Assembly (NCBI RefSeq): GCF_001005315.1
Contig: NZ_LBMG01000030.1
Coordinates: 1-64,000 of the forward strand
Origin: Kordia jejudonensis
GTDB lineage: Bacteria > Bacteroidota > Bacteroidia > Flavobacteriales > Flavobacteriaceae
DNA: 64,000 bases
Reading direction: 5' to 3'
Shown one piece after another: positions 44,914-54,160 of the stretch. A model generated the notes under the pieces. It was not told where the DNA came from, made no database searches, and saw only the letters and a list, made by a program, of their open reading frames with translations. Each line of letters begins with the position of its first letter. The stretch's first letter is position 1. Made by a program: the position numbers and the translations under genes.

Positions 44914-46911
44914 ATGGCTTTAGATTCAAAAATACCTCAAGGACCACTAGCAGATAAGTGGACAAAACATAAAAACGAAATCAATCTTGTAAACCCTGCC
45001 AACAAACGTCTTATTGATGTGATTGTTGTAGGAACAGGACTCGCAGGTGGATCTGCGGCAGCGACATTAGCTGAACTAGGATACAACGTAAAAGCGTTTT
45101 GCTTTCAAGATTCTCCACGTCGTGCACACTCAATTGCAGCACAAGGAGGAATCAACGCCGCAAAAAACTATCAAGGAGATGGAGATTCAACCTACCGACT
45201 TTTTTACGATACTGTAAAAGGTGGCGATTACCGTTCGCGTGAAGCTAATGTATATCGTTTGGCTGAGGTTTCTGCAAACATCATTGATCAATGTGTAGCA
45301 CAAGGAGTTCCTTTTGCACGTGATTATGGCGGATTACTTGACAACCGTTCGTTTGGTGGTGTATTAGTATCACGTACGTTTTATGCCAAAGGACAAACAG
45401 GACAACAATTATTATTGGGAGCTTATTCTGCCATGAACCGCCAGATTGGTCGTGGAAAAATCAAAATGTACAACCGTCACGAAATGTTAGATGTTGTTGT
45501 TGTTGATGGAAAAGCTAGAGGAATTATAGCACGTAACTTAGTTACAGGAGAAATAGAAAGACATTCGGCACATGCAGTTGTATTAGGAACTGGTGGATAC
45601 GGAAACGTATTTTTCCTTTCTACAAACGCTATGGGAAGTAATGTAACGGCAGCTTGGAAAGCACACAAACGTGGTGCATACTTTGCAAATCCTTGTTACA
45701 CACAAATTCACCCAACATGTATTCCAGTTTCTGGAGATCATCAATCAAAATTAACGTTAATGTCAGAATCATTGCGTAATGATGGTCGTATTTGGGTGCC
45801 AAAACACAAAAAAGATGTGGAGGCAATTCGTGCCAAATCATTGAAACCTACCGATCTTAAAGAAGAAGATAGAGATTACTACTTAGAACGTCGTTATCCA
45901 GCCTTTGGTAACTTAGTACCACGTGATGTTGCGTCGCGTGCAGCTAAAGAACGTTGCGATGCAGGATTTGGTGTAAACGCTACAGGTGAAGCAGTGTATT
46001 TAGACTTTGCGGCAGCCATTGAGCGTTACGGAAAAGAGCAAGCACACGTAAAAGGATTGGATGAAAATGATGCGGCTTTAGTGAAAAAACTAGGACAAGA
46101 AGTTGTTAAAAATAAATATGGAAATCTATTCCAAATGTATGAGAAAATCGTTGACGAAAATCCATACGAAACACCAATGATGATTTACCCAGCGGTACAT
46201 TATACAATGGGAGGAATTTGGGTAGATTATAACTTGCAAACAACCGTTCCTGGATTGTATGCTATCGGAGAAGCAAACTTTTCTGATCACGGAGCCAACC
46301 GTTTGGGAGCTTCTGCATTAATGCAAGGATTGGCAGATGGTTATTTTGTATTGCCTTACACCATTGGAGACTTCTTAGCAAATGATATCCGTACAGGACC
46401 AATTTCTACAGAAACAAAAGAATTTGAAGAAGCTGAAAACAAAGTACGCGAAGATATCAATCACTTAATCAATAATAAAGGAACGAAGCCAGTTGACTAT
46501 TTCCACAAAAAATTAGGAAAAATTATGTGGAATAAATGTGGAATGGCACGTAACGAAAAAGATTTAAAATCTGCTATTGAAGAAATTTCACAACTAAGAG
46601 CAGAATTTTGGAAAGATGTACGTGTTCCTGGAGAAGCTGATGAATACAACGAAGAATTAGCAAAAGCAGGTCGTGTAGCAGATTTCTTAGAATTAGGAGA
46701 ATTGTTTGCAAAAGATGCTTTAGTAAGAGAAGAATCCGCAGGTGGACACTTTAGAGAAGAACACCAAACTCCTGAAGGAGAAGCAAAACGTCGTAAGGAA
46801 TTCCAATTTGTTTCTGCATGGGAATATAAAGGAGAACCAAAAGATGCTGTCTTACACAAGGAAGACTTGGCATATGAGAATATTGAAGTAAAAGAAAGAA
46901 GTTATAAATAG
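44914..46911 (+). CDS. sdhA: Succinate dehydrogenase flavoprotein subunit
   Basis: This 665-residue catalytic subunit oxidises succinate to fumarate with covalently bound FAD. The dinucleotide fold is [20 protein letters not shown] near residue 40. The FAD-attaching His is in [24 protein letters not shown]. The substrate and FAD region includes [24 protein letters not shown], and the Arg/His active-site motifs [16 protein letters not shown] and [14 protein letters not shown]. Length and the long C-terminal helical domain suit the type B flavoprotein. It is the second gene of sdhCAB; 76 bp of intergenic DNA with a CTCAATA tandem repeat separates it from sdhB. Confidence 0.96.
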   Translation: MALDSKIPQGPLADKWTKHKNEINLVNPANKRLIDVIVVGTGLAGGSAAATLAELGYNVKAFCFQDSPRRAHSIAAQGGINAAKNYQGDGDSTYRLFYDTVKGGDYRSREANVYRLAEVSANIIDQCVAQGVPFARDYGGLLDNRSFGGVLVSRTFYAKGQTGQQLLLGAYSAMNRQIGRGKIKMYNRHEMLDVVVVDGKARGIIARNLVTGEIERHSAHAVVLGTGGYGNVFFLSTNAMGSNVTAAWKAHKRGAYFANPCYTQIHPTCIPVSGDHQSKLTLMSESLRNDGRIWVPKHKKDVEAIRAKSLKPTDLKEEDRDYYLERRYPAFGNLVPRDVASRAAKERCDAGFGVNATGEAVYLDFAAAIERYGKEQAHVKGLDENDAALVKKLGQEVVKNKYGNLFQMYEKIVDENPYETPMMIYPAVHYTMGGIWVDYNLQTTVPGLYAIGEANFSDHGANRLGASALMQGLADGYFVLPYTIGDFLANDIRTGPISTETKEFEEAENKVREDINHLINNKGTKPVDYFHKKLGKIMWNKCGMARNEKDLKSAIEEISQLRAEFWKDVRVPGEADEYNEELAKAGRVADFLELGELFAKDALVREESAGGHFREEHQTPEGEAKRRKEFQFVSAWEYKGEPKDAVLHKEDLAYENIEVKERSYK

Positions 46912-46950
46912 ATGTCAGTATTGAGATATGAGATGTTAGAAAGCTAACTG

Positions 46951-46973
46951 CTCAATACTCAATACTCAATACT
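46951..46973. repeat. Heptanucleotide tandem repeat (CTCAATA)3
   Basis: Three copies of the 7-mer CTCAATA lie in the 76-bp gap between sdhA and sdhB, inside a transcribed operon. The unit differs from AAGACCC at 8864 but has the same period. Confidence 0.85.
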
Positions 46974-46987
46974 AAAATCTAATAGTT

Positions 46988-47734
46988 ATGAATTTAACAT
47001 TAAAAATATGGCGTCAAAAAGGCGCAAACGCTAAAGGGAAAATGGTTGATTATCAAATCAACGATGTTTCTCCAGACATGTCTTTTCTTGAAATGTTAGA
47101 CGTTCTTAACAGCGAACTTATAATAAAAGGAGACGAGCCCGTAGCTTTTGATCACGATTGCCGTGAAGGAATTTGTGGTTCTTGTTCACTATATATAAAC
47201 GGAGAAGCGCATGGACCAGATCGCTTGGTTACTACATGCCAATTGCACATGCGTAAGTTTAAAGATGGAGATACAATCTACATCGAACCATGGAGAGCCA
47301 AAGCATTTCCTGTAATCAAAGATTTAATTGTAGACAGAAGTTCTTTTGATCGGATTCAACACGCAGGAGGATTTGTTTCTGTAAACACCTCAGGAAACAC
47401 GCAAGATGCAAACTCAATTCCAATTGAAAAAGCAAATGCAGATGCAGCGTTTGATGCAGCAACATGTATTGGTTGTGGAGCATGTGTGGCAAGTTGTAAA
47501 AACTCAAGTGCCATGCTATTTGTTTCAGCAAAAGTATCGCAATTCGCATTACTACCACAAGGACAAGTAGAAGCAACTGACCGTGTGATGAACATGGTAA
47601 ATCAAATGGACGCTGAAGGATTTGGAAACTGTACAAACACTGGAGCTTGCGAAGTAGAATGTCCAAAAGGAATTTCGCTTGAAAATATTGCACGTATGAA
47701 TCGTGAGTATTTAAAAGCATCTTTCAAAGGATAA
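46988..47734 (+). CDS. sdhB: Succinate dehydrogenase iron-sulfur subunit
   Basis: This 248-residue electron-transfer subunit has a plant-type 2Fe-2S domain ([15 protein letters not shown], then RLVTTC). A 4Fe-4S-type C-terminal domain has [15 protein letters not shown] and [16 protein letters not shown], giving the 4Fe-4S and 3Fe-4S clusters. It passes electrons from FAD in SdhA to the hemes of SdhC. The start at 46988 ([12 protein letters not shown]) gives the normal N-terminus. It is the last gene of the operon; a rho-independent hairpin begins 25 bp after its stop. Confidence 0.95.
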   Translation: MNLTLKIWRQKGANAKGKMVDYQINDVSPDMSFLEMLDVLNSELIIKGDEPVAFDHDCREGICGSCSLYINGEAHGPDRLVTTCQLHMRKFKDGDTIYIEPWRAKAFPVIKDLIVDRSSFDRIQHAGGFVSVNTSGNTQDANSIPIEKANADAAFDAATCIGCGACVASCKNSSAMLFVSAKVSQFALLPQGQVEATDRVMNMVNQMDAEGFGNCTNTGACEVECPKGISLENIARMNREYLKASFKG

Positions 47735-47758
47735 ACGCTAAGCCTATACAATCATATC

Positions 47759-47792
47759 AAAATCCCAAGTACAACCTGCTTGGGATTTTTTA
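47759..47792 (+). terminator. Terminator of the sdhCAB operon
   Basis: AAAATCCCAAG (47759-47769) pairs perfectly with CTTGGGATTTT (47779-47789) around a 9-nt loop, with a T run after it. Confidence 0.9.
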
Positions 47793-47812
47793 ATTACATT
47801 CATCAAAAAACT

Positions 47813-48733
47813 ATGATACAATCAAAAAACATTTTAATTGTCCTATTACTGCTTTTTATAAGTTGTAAAACGGAGAAAGCATCTAAAAAAGAAGCAAAAG
47901 AACAATCTGAAGTACAAACGGAAATCGTGTATGATTTTGATAAAACGATCTTGTTAAATCATGTCAAAGAATTATCATCCGATGCATATGAAGGACGCGA
48001 AACAGGAACCCAAGGTGCTACAAAAGCTAAGAATTACATTATCTCAGAATTCAAAAAACTAAATGTACAACCATTAGGAAATGATTTTGGACAAGTATTT
48101 CCACTAAAAGAAATGCAAGGAGAAAACATTTTGGGACTCATCAAAGGAAGTGAAAAGCCTACTGAATACATAGTAATATCTGCACATTACGATCATGAAG
48201 GAATCAAAAATGGAGACATATACAATGGTGCTGATGATGATGCTTCTGGAATCAGCGCATTAATAGCGTTCGCAGCATATTTTCAAAAAAATCCACCAAA
48301 ACATTCAGTCATTCTTGCAGCGTTTGACGCAGAAGAGAAAGGCTTGGTAGGTTCGTTTTACTATGTAAAAAATCCAATAGTAGAACAAACGCAGCTCAAA
48401 CTAAATATCAATATGGATATGATTAGTAGAAGCGACAAAAAAGAATTGTACGCTGTAGGTCCGCAACACTATCCACAATACACATCAATTATCGAAAACA
48501 CCAAAACAAGCGGAGATCTAAGCTTAAAAATTGGTCACAAAGAATGGACACACATGAGCGATCATGCTGGATTTCATCAGGCTAAAATTCCATTCATATA
48601 TTTTGGTGTAGAAGATCATGAAGACTATCACAAACCCACGGACGATTTTGAAAACATTCATCCAATATTCTATACAAATGCAGTGCAAACCATCCTCACT
48701 TTTTTCAAAGATGTAGACAATAGTTCATTGTAA
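47813..48733 (+). CDS. M28-family zinc aminopeptidase, exported lipoprotein
   Basis: The product is 306 residues from ATG 47813 (MIQSKNILIVLLLL); a TTG at 47780 lies in the terminator and is unlikely. The lipobox FISC gives a membrane lipoprotein. The M28 metal and catalytic set is visible in SAHYDHEG (His), NGADDDASG (Asp), DAEEKGLVGS (Glu pair), NINMDMISRS (Asp) and DHEDYHKPTDD (His). It should remove N-terminal amino acids from peptides outside the cytoplasm. It is unusual only in following sdhCAB directly, with no functional link evident. A terminator lies 25 bp past the stop. Confidence 0.92.
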   Translation: MIQSKNILIVLLLLFISCKTEKASKKEAKEQSEVQTEIVYDFDKTILLNHVKELSSDAYEGRETGTQGATKAKNYIISEFKKLNVQPLGNDFGQVFPLKEMQGENILGLIKGSEKPTEYIVISAHYDHEGIKNGDIYNGADDDASGISALIAFAAYFQKNPPKHSVILAAFDAEEKGLVGSFYYVKNPIVEQTQLKLNINMDMISRSDKKELYAVGPQHYPQYTSIIENTKTSGDLSLKIGHKEWTHMSDHAGFHQAKIPFIYFGVEDHEDYHKPTDDFENIHPIFYTNAVQTILTFFKDVDNSSL

Positions 48734-48757
48734 ATAAAATCAAGAAAAAATAAAGAT

Positions 48758-48787
48758 CGAATATCGTAATAGGTATTCGCTTTTTTT
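48758..48787 (+). terminator. Rho-independent terminator
   Basis: CGAATATC (48758-48765) pairs with GGTATTCG (48772-48779) with one wobble around a 6-nt loop, followed by CTTTTTTTG. It separates the peptidase from the next regulatory region. Confidence 0.8.
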
Positions 48788-48810
48788 GTTTCATAACATC
48801 ACAAAGCGGT

Positions 48811-48876
48811 TTAGAACATTATAGAAAACGTTCAGAACATTTAAGAAACTGTCAAGTGCTTTTCGGTATATATTTG
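48811..48876 (+). promoter_or_regulatory. Putative LytTR operator plus -7 box for the FG-GAP T9SS gene
   Basis: Two AGAACATT boxes at 48813-48820 and 48834-48841 are exactly 21 bp apart, in direct repeat. A TATATTTG -7 element (48869-48876) follows 27 bp after the second box. No -33 TTG is seen, so activation by a bound protein is plausible. The same arrangement occurs upstream of 53289. The 9-bp direct repeat with 12-13-bp spacer known for LytTR proteins gives the same 21-bp period. Confidence 0.6.
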
Positions 48877-48915
48877 TCGTGCTAACCTACAGTAAACACT
48901 CAAATCTTAACTACA

Positions 48916-50241
48916 ATGAAGCAAAAATTACTTTTTCTATCGTGTGTGCTTTGCACATACATACTCACAGCACAAGCTGTATTTCCTGATACATTCGAAT
49001 TTCGAGGAATAAACTCCAATGCGCCCGATGTGGGCGCAGTACCAGCTCCAGGACCGAATCCTGCGGGTTTAGATGTAGCCGTTTTGCCAACATTAACTGG
49101 AAGACTCAGCGCACCAGTATTGGTCGATTTAGATGGTGATGGTGATTTGGACATGGTTTCTGGCGCACAAGCTGCGGAAGGAAAATTATTTTACTATGAA
49201 AACACAGGTTCTGCTACGGCTCCAAACTGGGTGCAAACAGCACAGCCAGCATTAGACGCCGTTGCCATTGCTCCAGGAGGAAATAATGAAACAAAAGGTC
49301 AATTTGTAGACATCGATGATGATGGAGATTTTGATTTATTCCTTGCGACTAAAAATGATATAAATCAATTTAACTTTAATGATATTCATTACTATGAAAA
49401 TACGGGAACCGCTACCGTACCGAATTTTGTAGAAACGACCATTCCTGGGATTTTGAATCAGAATATAGCAAACTTTCCAGGTCTCGGATTTGTCGATTTA
49501 GATGACGATGATGATTTAGATATGGTAGGTATCGGAAGTGATTCTATATCCTATCTTGAAAATACAGGAACTAAATTAGTGCCAATGTATGAACGTAGAT
49601 TGCATTTAGACAATCCTTGGGATATGAACACAGGTACAGGAGTATTGGATCGTAACTGGCCACACGGCGACATATTGGTAACAATGCCTAGTTTTGAAGA
49701 TGTAGATCGTGATGGCGATTATGACTTAATTGTGGGAACTGATACAGGAATTGTACGTTGGGTAGAAAATATCGGTTCGCCAACAGCACCAGACTTCGGA
49801 ACATATGCGTATCAAAATATGCCAGGAGATTTAGAAACATTCGATTTTGGACAATTTGCAACAGTTAGTTTTGGAGATGTAAATAGTGATGGAGTTTTAG
49901 ATGCTATCTTAGGATCGTTTAGCCCTGGATATTTTGCATGGTTTGAAGGTGTATTGACAACGCCATTAAGTATTGAAGAAGAAAACGTTGCTGTAAAAGT
50001 ACAGGTAAGTCCAAATCCTGTAAGTGATTTGTTAACGATACAATTTGAAAACAATCAAATCAATAAAACAAACATAACGATGTATACCATTACAGGACAA
50101 AAGGTATATGAAAGTAACAAACTCGTTCAGAGTGATAGAAGTGTAAAAATTGATGTGTCAAAATTAACATCAGGATTGTACTTTTTGCAGATAAAAAATG
50201 ACGGAAATGAAACCATCGTGAAAAAAATTACCGTTCAGTAA
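48916..50241 (+). CDS. Secreted FG-GAP/VCBS-repeat protein with T9SS sorting domain
   Basis: This 441-residue exported protein has a signal peptide ending about residue 20. FG-GAP/VCBS-type calcium-binding strands repeat through the middle (VLVDLDGDGDLDMVSGAQ, VDIDDDGDFDLFLAT, VDLDDDDDLDMVGIGSD, EDVDRDGDYDLIVGTDTG, GDVNSDGVLDAILGS). They form a propeller-like fold. The last about 85 residues are a type A T9SS sorting domain (VSPNPVSDLLTI, SGLYFLQIKNDGN, KKITVQ). It is presumably surface-bound or released. Its promoter region shares direct repeats with the gene at 53289, and the TPR kinase/LytTR pair lies between the two, so all four genes may form one regulatory unit. Confidence 0.88.
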   Translation: MKQKLLFLSCVLCTYILTAQAVFPDTFEFRGINSNAPDVGAVPAPGPNPAGLDVAVLPTLTGRLSAPVLVDLDGDGDLDMVSGAQAAEGKLFYYENTGSATAPNWVQTAQPALDAVAIAPGGNNETKGQFVDIDDDGDFDLFLATKNDINQFNFNDIHYYENTGTATVPNFVETTIPGILNQNIANFPGLGFVDLDDDDDLDMVGIGSDSISYLENTGTKLVPMYERRLHLDNPWDMNTGTGVLDRNWPHGDILVTMPSFEDVDRDGDYDLIVGTDTGIVRWVENIGSPTAPDFGTYAYQNMPGDLETFDFGQFATVSFGDVNSDGVLDAILGSFSPGYFAWFEGVLTTPLSIEEENVAVKVQVSPNPVSDLLTIQFENNQINKTNITMYTITGQKVYESNKLVQSDRSVKIDVSKLTSGLYFLQIKNDGNETIVKKITVQ

Positions 50242-50267
50242 GTATAACATATATACTGAGTACTACT

Positions 50268-50301
50268 TTAAGGAGACACTTTTAAAAAGCTGTCTCCTTA
50301 A
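50268..50301. terminator. Stem-loop after the FG-GAP gene
   Basis: TTAAGGAGACA (50268-50278) pairs perfectly with TGTCTCCTTAA (50291-50301) around a 12-nt loop. It has no T run, so its strength is uncertain. Confidence 0.6.
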
Positions 50302-50357
50302 CATATTTAAAAACATGTGTATTTTTGTGTAACCAAACGAACCTTTAACCTGTCTTT

Positions 50358-52406
50358 ATGAATTTCAAATCACTAAAATTCAGTCTTTCATTTTTGATGT
50401 TATTATGTGTTATTAGTGTAAAAGCACAAACCACTGAAATTCAAAAAGAATATGACAGTATTGCTGCAATACTTGAAAAAACAAAGCAAAAAGACAGTAT
50501 TGTATCCTTATTAAATCTTCAAAAAGAACTTGCAGAAAAAGCAAATGACAAGAAACGATTAGCTGAAACAATCTTTACCATTGCTTTACGAAGTAATTAT
50601 GGAGAAATGAAATCTATAGAAAACTTTGAAAAAGCAATTTTACTATATGAAGAACTAGATGATATTGCTGCACTGAGCAAAGCACATGTGGCTATAGGAA
50701 GAGCGTATCAATCGCAAAGTAAATACAATGAAGCATTTCAGGCTGTAAATAAAGCATTGGAATATGCAGAAATGGCTGAAGACACTGAACTCATCATCAA
50801 TGCATACTCTTTTCGATCAAATGTATATGGAAACTTTTCACAAGTTGACAATGCCATCAAAGACTTAAACAAAGCACAAAAATTAGCATTACAATACAAA
50901 GATGGAGAGAAGTTATTACCTATTCTTCAAGCAAAAAGCTTTCTATATTACTCAAAAGGATATTATAAAGAAGGAATAGCCGCTGTTAAAGAAATGATTG
51001 CTTATTTTGATCAAAAAAATAACAAGCGAAGTGTTGTTGTATGGCGAAATAACTTAGGGATGATTTATGCAAGTTGTAACTGTACTTCGTTAGATGAGCA
51101 AAAGAACAATATGCATGCTTCCATAGCATTATCAGACAGTATTAATTTTAATTATGGAAAATCGTATGCTTCAGTACATATGGCAAGAGCTTTAATGAAA
51201 CAGAAAAAGTTTGATAGTGCATATACATATCTTTCTACTGCAAAAGAAGGTTTACCAAAAAAAATAAATCCTAGCTTTTTAGGATACTTATATCAAACAA
51301 CTGGTGATTATTGGGGAAACCTTGGAAACAAACGAAAAACAATTCAAGAATTTGAAAAAGCATTCAAAATTTGGGACAAGCTCAATAAACTAAAAGATAA
51401 ACAATATGTTTCGCAACATTTAGCGAGTTTGTATCAAGATTTAAATAATGATAAAAAGGCGTTCTTCTATCTGGAAAACTACACCACGACAAAAGATTCT
51501 TTAGTAAATAAAACTAAAATTGAAAAAGAAAAAGAATTAGAACTTACGTATACTTTTGAAAAGCAACAATACAGAGACAGTATCCAAAATGCCGAAGCGC
51601 TAGATATCATGGCGTTAGAACAACAAAATGAAATTCAACGTGAGCAACACATACAACAAATTCTTTTAGGATTATTCTTGGCAGCATTAGCGCTTGGCGG
51701 ATTTGCCTATTACGCATACCAACGAAAAAAGAAAACCTCTAAACTATTAGACGAGAAAAATAAAATCATAGAAAAAGCATTACAAGAAAAACAACTTTTA
51801 CTAAAAGAAGTACATCACAGAGTTAAAAATAATTTCCAAATTGTATCAAGTTTGCTTGAATTACAAACGAAAGGTATTGAAGATGAAAAAGCACTGAGTT
51901 TGGCAAATGAAGGAAAAAACAGAGTCAAATCGATGGCGTTAATTCATCAAAAACTCTATCAAAATGAAACAGGGTTGATTGATTTTGACGAATACATCAA
52001 CGTATTGGTAAAAGAACTATCATACATGTATGCTTCTGAGAAAAAAGTACAAACGAATATCCATACAGAGAACATGCAATTTGATATCGATACGGCAATT
52101 CCATTAGGGTTAATTGTGAATGAATTGATTACAAATGCGTACAAATATGCGTTTGATGCTACCAAAGAAAATCAACTAAACATTTCGATCAACAAAGTCA
52201 ATGAAGAAGAATACAAACTCGTTGTAGCCGACAATGGAAAAGGAATTGATGATACAATCGATTTGGCGAAAGTGAAAAGTTTAGGATTGCGTTTGGTAAA
52301 ACGACTGACGAAACAATTGCAAGGAAAATTTACACTAAATAACAGTGATGGCGCTTCATTTGAAATTACCTTTAAAGACACACAACGAAGAGCATTATTA
52401 GACTAA
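50358..52406 (+). CDS. TPR-containing sensor histidine kinase (HisKA_2 type)
   Basis: The protein has 682 residues with a signal peptide ending about residue 24. A periplasmic TPR solenoid follows (about 30-400; KAHVAIGRAYQSQSKYNEAFQAVNKALEYAE-type units). One membrane helix (about 435-455; ILLGLFLAALALGG) and a short coiled linker lead to a HisKA_2 domain with EVHHRVKNNFQIVSSLLELQ. The HWE-type ATPase (IVNELITNAYKYAFD, DNGKGID, SLGLRLVKRLTK) completes it. Extracytoplasmic TPRs probably bind a protein or peptide. It is 7 bp from its response regulator gene. It lies between two T9SS genes with matching promoter repeats. Confidence 0.92.
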   Translation: MNFKSLKFSLSFLMLLCVISVKAQTTEIQKEYDSIAAILEKTKQKDSIVSLLNLQKELAEKANDKKRLAETIFTIALRSNYGEMKSIENFEKAILLYEELDDIAALSKAHVAIGRAYQSQSKYNEAFQAVNKALEYAEMAEDTELIINAYSFRSNVYGNFSQVDNAIKDLNKAQKLALQYKDGEKLLPILQAKSFLYYSKGYYKEGIAAVKEMIAYFDQKNNKRSVVVWRNNLGMIYASCNCTSLDEQKNNMHASIALSDSINFNYGKSYASVHMARALMKQKKFDSAYTYLSTAKEGLPKKINPSFLGYLYQTTGDYWGNLGNKRKTIQEFEKAFKIWDKLNKLKDKQYVSQHLASLYQDLNNDKKAFFYLENYTTTKDSLVNKTKIEKEKELELTYTFEKQQYRDSIQNAEALDIMALEQQNEIQREQHIQQILLGLFLAALALGGFAYYAYQRKKKTSKLLDEKNKIIEKALQEKQLLLKEVHHRVKNNFQIVSSLLELQTKGIEDEKALSLANEGKNRVKSMALIHQKLYQNETGLIDFDEYINVLVKELSYMYASEKKVQTNIHTENMQFDIDTAIPLGLIVNELITNAYKYAFDATKENQLNISINKVNEEEYKLVVADNGKGIDDTIDLAKVKSLGLRLVKRLTKQLQGKFTLNNSDGASFEITFKDTQRRALLD

Positions 52407-52413
52407 TCAAGCT

Positions 52414-53136
52414 ATGAGTAAAGTAAAAATATTAGTAGTTGAAGACGAAATTATCATTGCCGATCACATATGTGATACACTTGACGATTTAGGATATGAA
52501 GCGTTAGAACCTGTAATCAATTACACAGAAGCCATAGAAGCGATAGAAGCTGAAAAACCTGATTTGGCAATCTTAGACATTCAACTTTCTGGACGAAAAA
52601 CAGGAATTGATATCGCAGAAAAAATCCGAAAAGAATACGATTTCCCATTTATATTTCTAACCTCAAACTCTGATCCACTAACGGTTTCGGAAGCCAAAAA
52701 AGTAATGCCACCAGCGTATTTGGTCAAACCGTTTACCAAAGATGAACTCTACTCTTCTATAGAAATTGCACTCTACAACTATTCCAAACGTGTCGGAGAA
52801 GTCAATGAAGAAGAACTCATCATCAAAGATGCATTTTTCATCAAAGAAAAAAACGTATTTATCAAGTTGAAATTTGAAGACATTCTATTCATCAAAAGCG
52901 AACATGTATACGCGGAAATTCAACTAAAAAACAATCAAAAACATGTCATTCGTGGGAATTTAAACAAAATCATTACGAAGCTCAATCAAAAATTTGTACG
53001 TGTACATCGCAGTTACATTGTCAACTTAGAATACTTAGAACAAATAGATCAAAATACCATCGTAATTAACAAACAAGCCATTCCTATTGGTAAAAAATAC
53101 AAGGAAGAACTATTAAGCAAAATCAATTTGTTATAA
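52414..53136 (+). CDS. LytTR response regulator (partner of the TPR kinase)
   Basis: This 240-residue regulator has a receiver domain with the acidic pair in VVEDE, phospho-acceptor Asp55 (LAILDIQLSG), Thr in LTSN and Lys in LVKPFT. A LytTR domain follows (about 140-240; FVRVHRSYIVNLEYLEQ, IPIGKKYKEELLSK). It is the second gene of the operon with the kinase at 50358. It is the best candidate to bind the AGAACATT direct repeats before the T9SS genes at 48916 and 53289, because those repeats have the spacing of LytTR dimers and flank this operon. That link is an inference from position and geometry. Confidence 0.92.
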   Translation: MSKVKILVVEDEIIIADHICDTLDDLGYEALEPVINYTEAIEAIEAEKPDLAILDIQLSGRKTGIDIAEKIRKEYDFPFIFLTSNSDPLTVSEAKKVMPPAYLVKPFTKDELYSSIEIALYNYSKRVGEVNEEELIIKDAFFIKEKNVFIKLKFEDILFIKSEHVYAEIQLKNNQKHVIRGNLNKIITKLNQKFVRVHRSYIVNLEYLEQIDQNTIVINKQAIPIGKKYKEELLSKINLL

Positions 53137-53197
53137 ACAGCAGCTATCTTTTTCCAAGCTACCTATAAAATTAAATAAGCGCATTTAAATAGTACAT

Positions 53198-53262
53198 TCA
53201 GAACATTAAGTAAGCAGTTCAGAACATTTGTAAGAAACATGACAAGTAGTTGAATACCTTTA
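53198..53262 (+). promoter_or_regulatory. Putative LytTR operator plus -7 box for the second T9SS gene
   Basis: AGAACATT at 53200-53207 and 53221-53228 again lie 21 bp apart in direct repeat. TACCTTTA (53255-53262), a -7-like box, begins 26 bp after the second. The flank AAGAAAC-TG-CAAGT is also shared with the site at 48811-48876. Confidence 0.6.
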
Positions 53263-53288
53263 TAGTCTTAACCTAAATCTTACATGTT

Positions 53289-54047
53289 ATGACAAAAAAA
53301 ATACTCGCTTTTGTGATGCTTATAAGTGCATCATTATTTTTAAATGCACAATGTGGACCTTCTTTCAGTGACAATTCAAATTTTGATGCTGCAGGCAACT
53401 CAACAGGAATCTCTTTTACTACAGATGGTACTTGTAGCGGAATATTAACAAGCATCACATTCAACTCAGGTTTCTCTGTCATAGCAGCAAGTCCTGATAA
53501 TATGATTGGTCAAGCTATCGTACGTTTGTATGAAGGCGACGGATTGGGAGGAACTGTATTAGGTACATTAAATATTGCTGACATAGGCGCTAGTACTACT
53601 TTTGACTTTTCTGCATTGATGATTTCTATGAATACTTCTTCACAATACACAATTATAGTATCCGATTTTACACTGCCAACCTTAACAGGACGAGGATTTA
53701 ATGGCCCTTTTTCTACAAATTACACAGGTGGAGTACGATACAGAAATGGAGTTGCGCAAATTGGAGAACACTTGGCTTTCTCTGTTAATATTGATGATTC
53801 TACACTAAGCGTAACTGATGTGGATACAGCTGAAATGAAGTTACGCGTCTATCCAAATCCTGCTACAAATAGTATTCAGTTAACAGCTTTGCAAAAAACA
53901 GAAAACTATACAATTTTGGATATCTCTGGAAAAAAAGTTGTGGAAGGAATTGTAAACGAAAATGAACCAATTTATATTAAACAATTAACCAAAGGAATCT
54001 ATTTCATCCAACTAGAAAAAAGAGTACTAAAGTTTATTAAAAAGTAG
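53289..54047 (+). CDS. Secreted protein with T9SS sorting domain
   Basis: The product is 252 residues with a signal peptide ending about residue 20 (FLNA/Q). The mature N-terminal part is a beta-rich region (SGILTSITFNSGFSVIAA, IVRLYEGDGLGGTVLG, TSSQYTIIVSDFTLPTLTGRG) of the kind seen in surface proteins that bind through strand loops. No family is recognised. The C-terminal about 75 residues are a type A T9SS sorting domain (LRVYPNPATNSIQL, KGIYFIQLEKRVLKFIKK). Its promoter repeats match those of the gene at 48916. A strong terminator follows 49 bp after the stop. Confidence 0.82.
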   Translation: MTKKILAFVMLISASLFLNAQCGPSFSDNSNFDAAGNSTGISFTTDGTCSGILTSITFNSGFSVIAASPDNMIGQAIVRLYEGDGLGGTVLGTLNIADIGASTTFDFSALMISMNTSSQYTIIVSDFTLPTLTGRGFNGPFSTNYTGGVRYRNGVAQIGEHLAFSVNIDDSTLSVTDVDTAEMKLRVYPNPATNSIQLTALQKTENYTILDISGKKVVEGIVNENEPIYIKQLTKGIYFIQLEKRVLKFIKK

Positions 54048-54095
54048 ATTTGACAACGGTAATTGTTAAACTTTTCTTAGGATGAAATACTAGCG

Positions 54096-54127
54096 AACGC
54101 AAAGCTATTTGTTTTGCGTTTTTTTTT
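54096..54127 (+). terminator. Rho-independent terminator
   Basis: AACGCAAA (54096-54103) pairs with TTTGCGTT (54113-54120) around a 9-nt loop, followed by a long T run. Confidence 0.88.
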
Positions 54128-54160
54128 GTTTCTTGGCGAGATATTTCTCAGAATACCATC

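Noticed and set aside
47780-47812. Extended start for the M28 peptidase
   Set aside because: The TTG lies inside the sdh terminator; the lipoprotein signal starts at ATG 47813.
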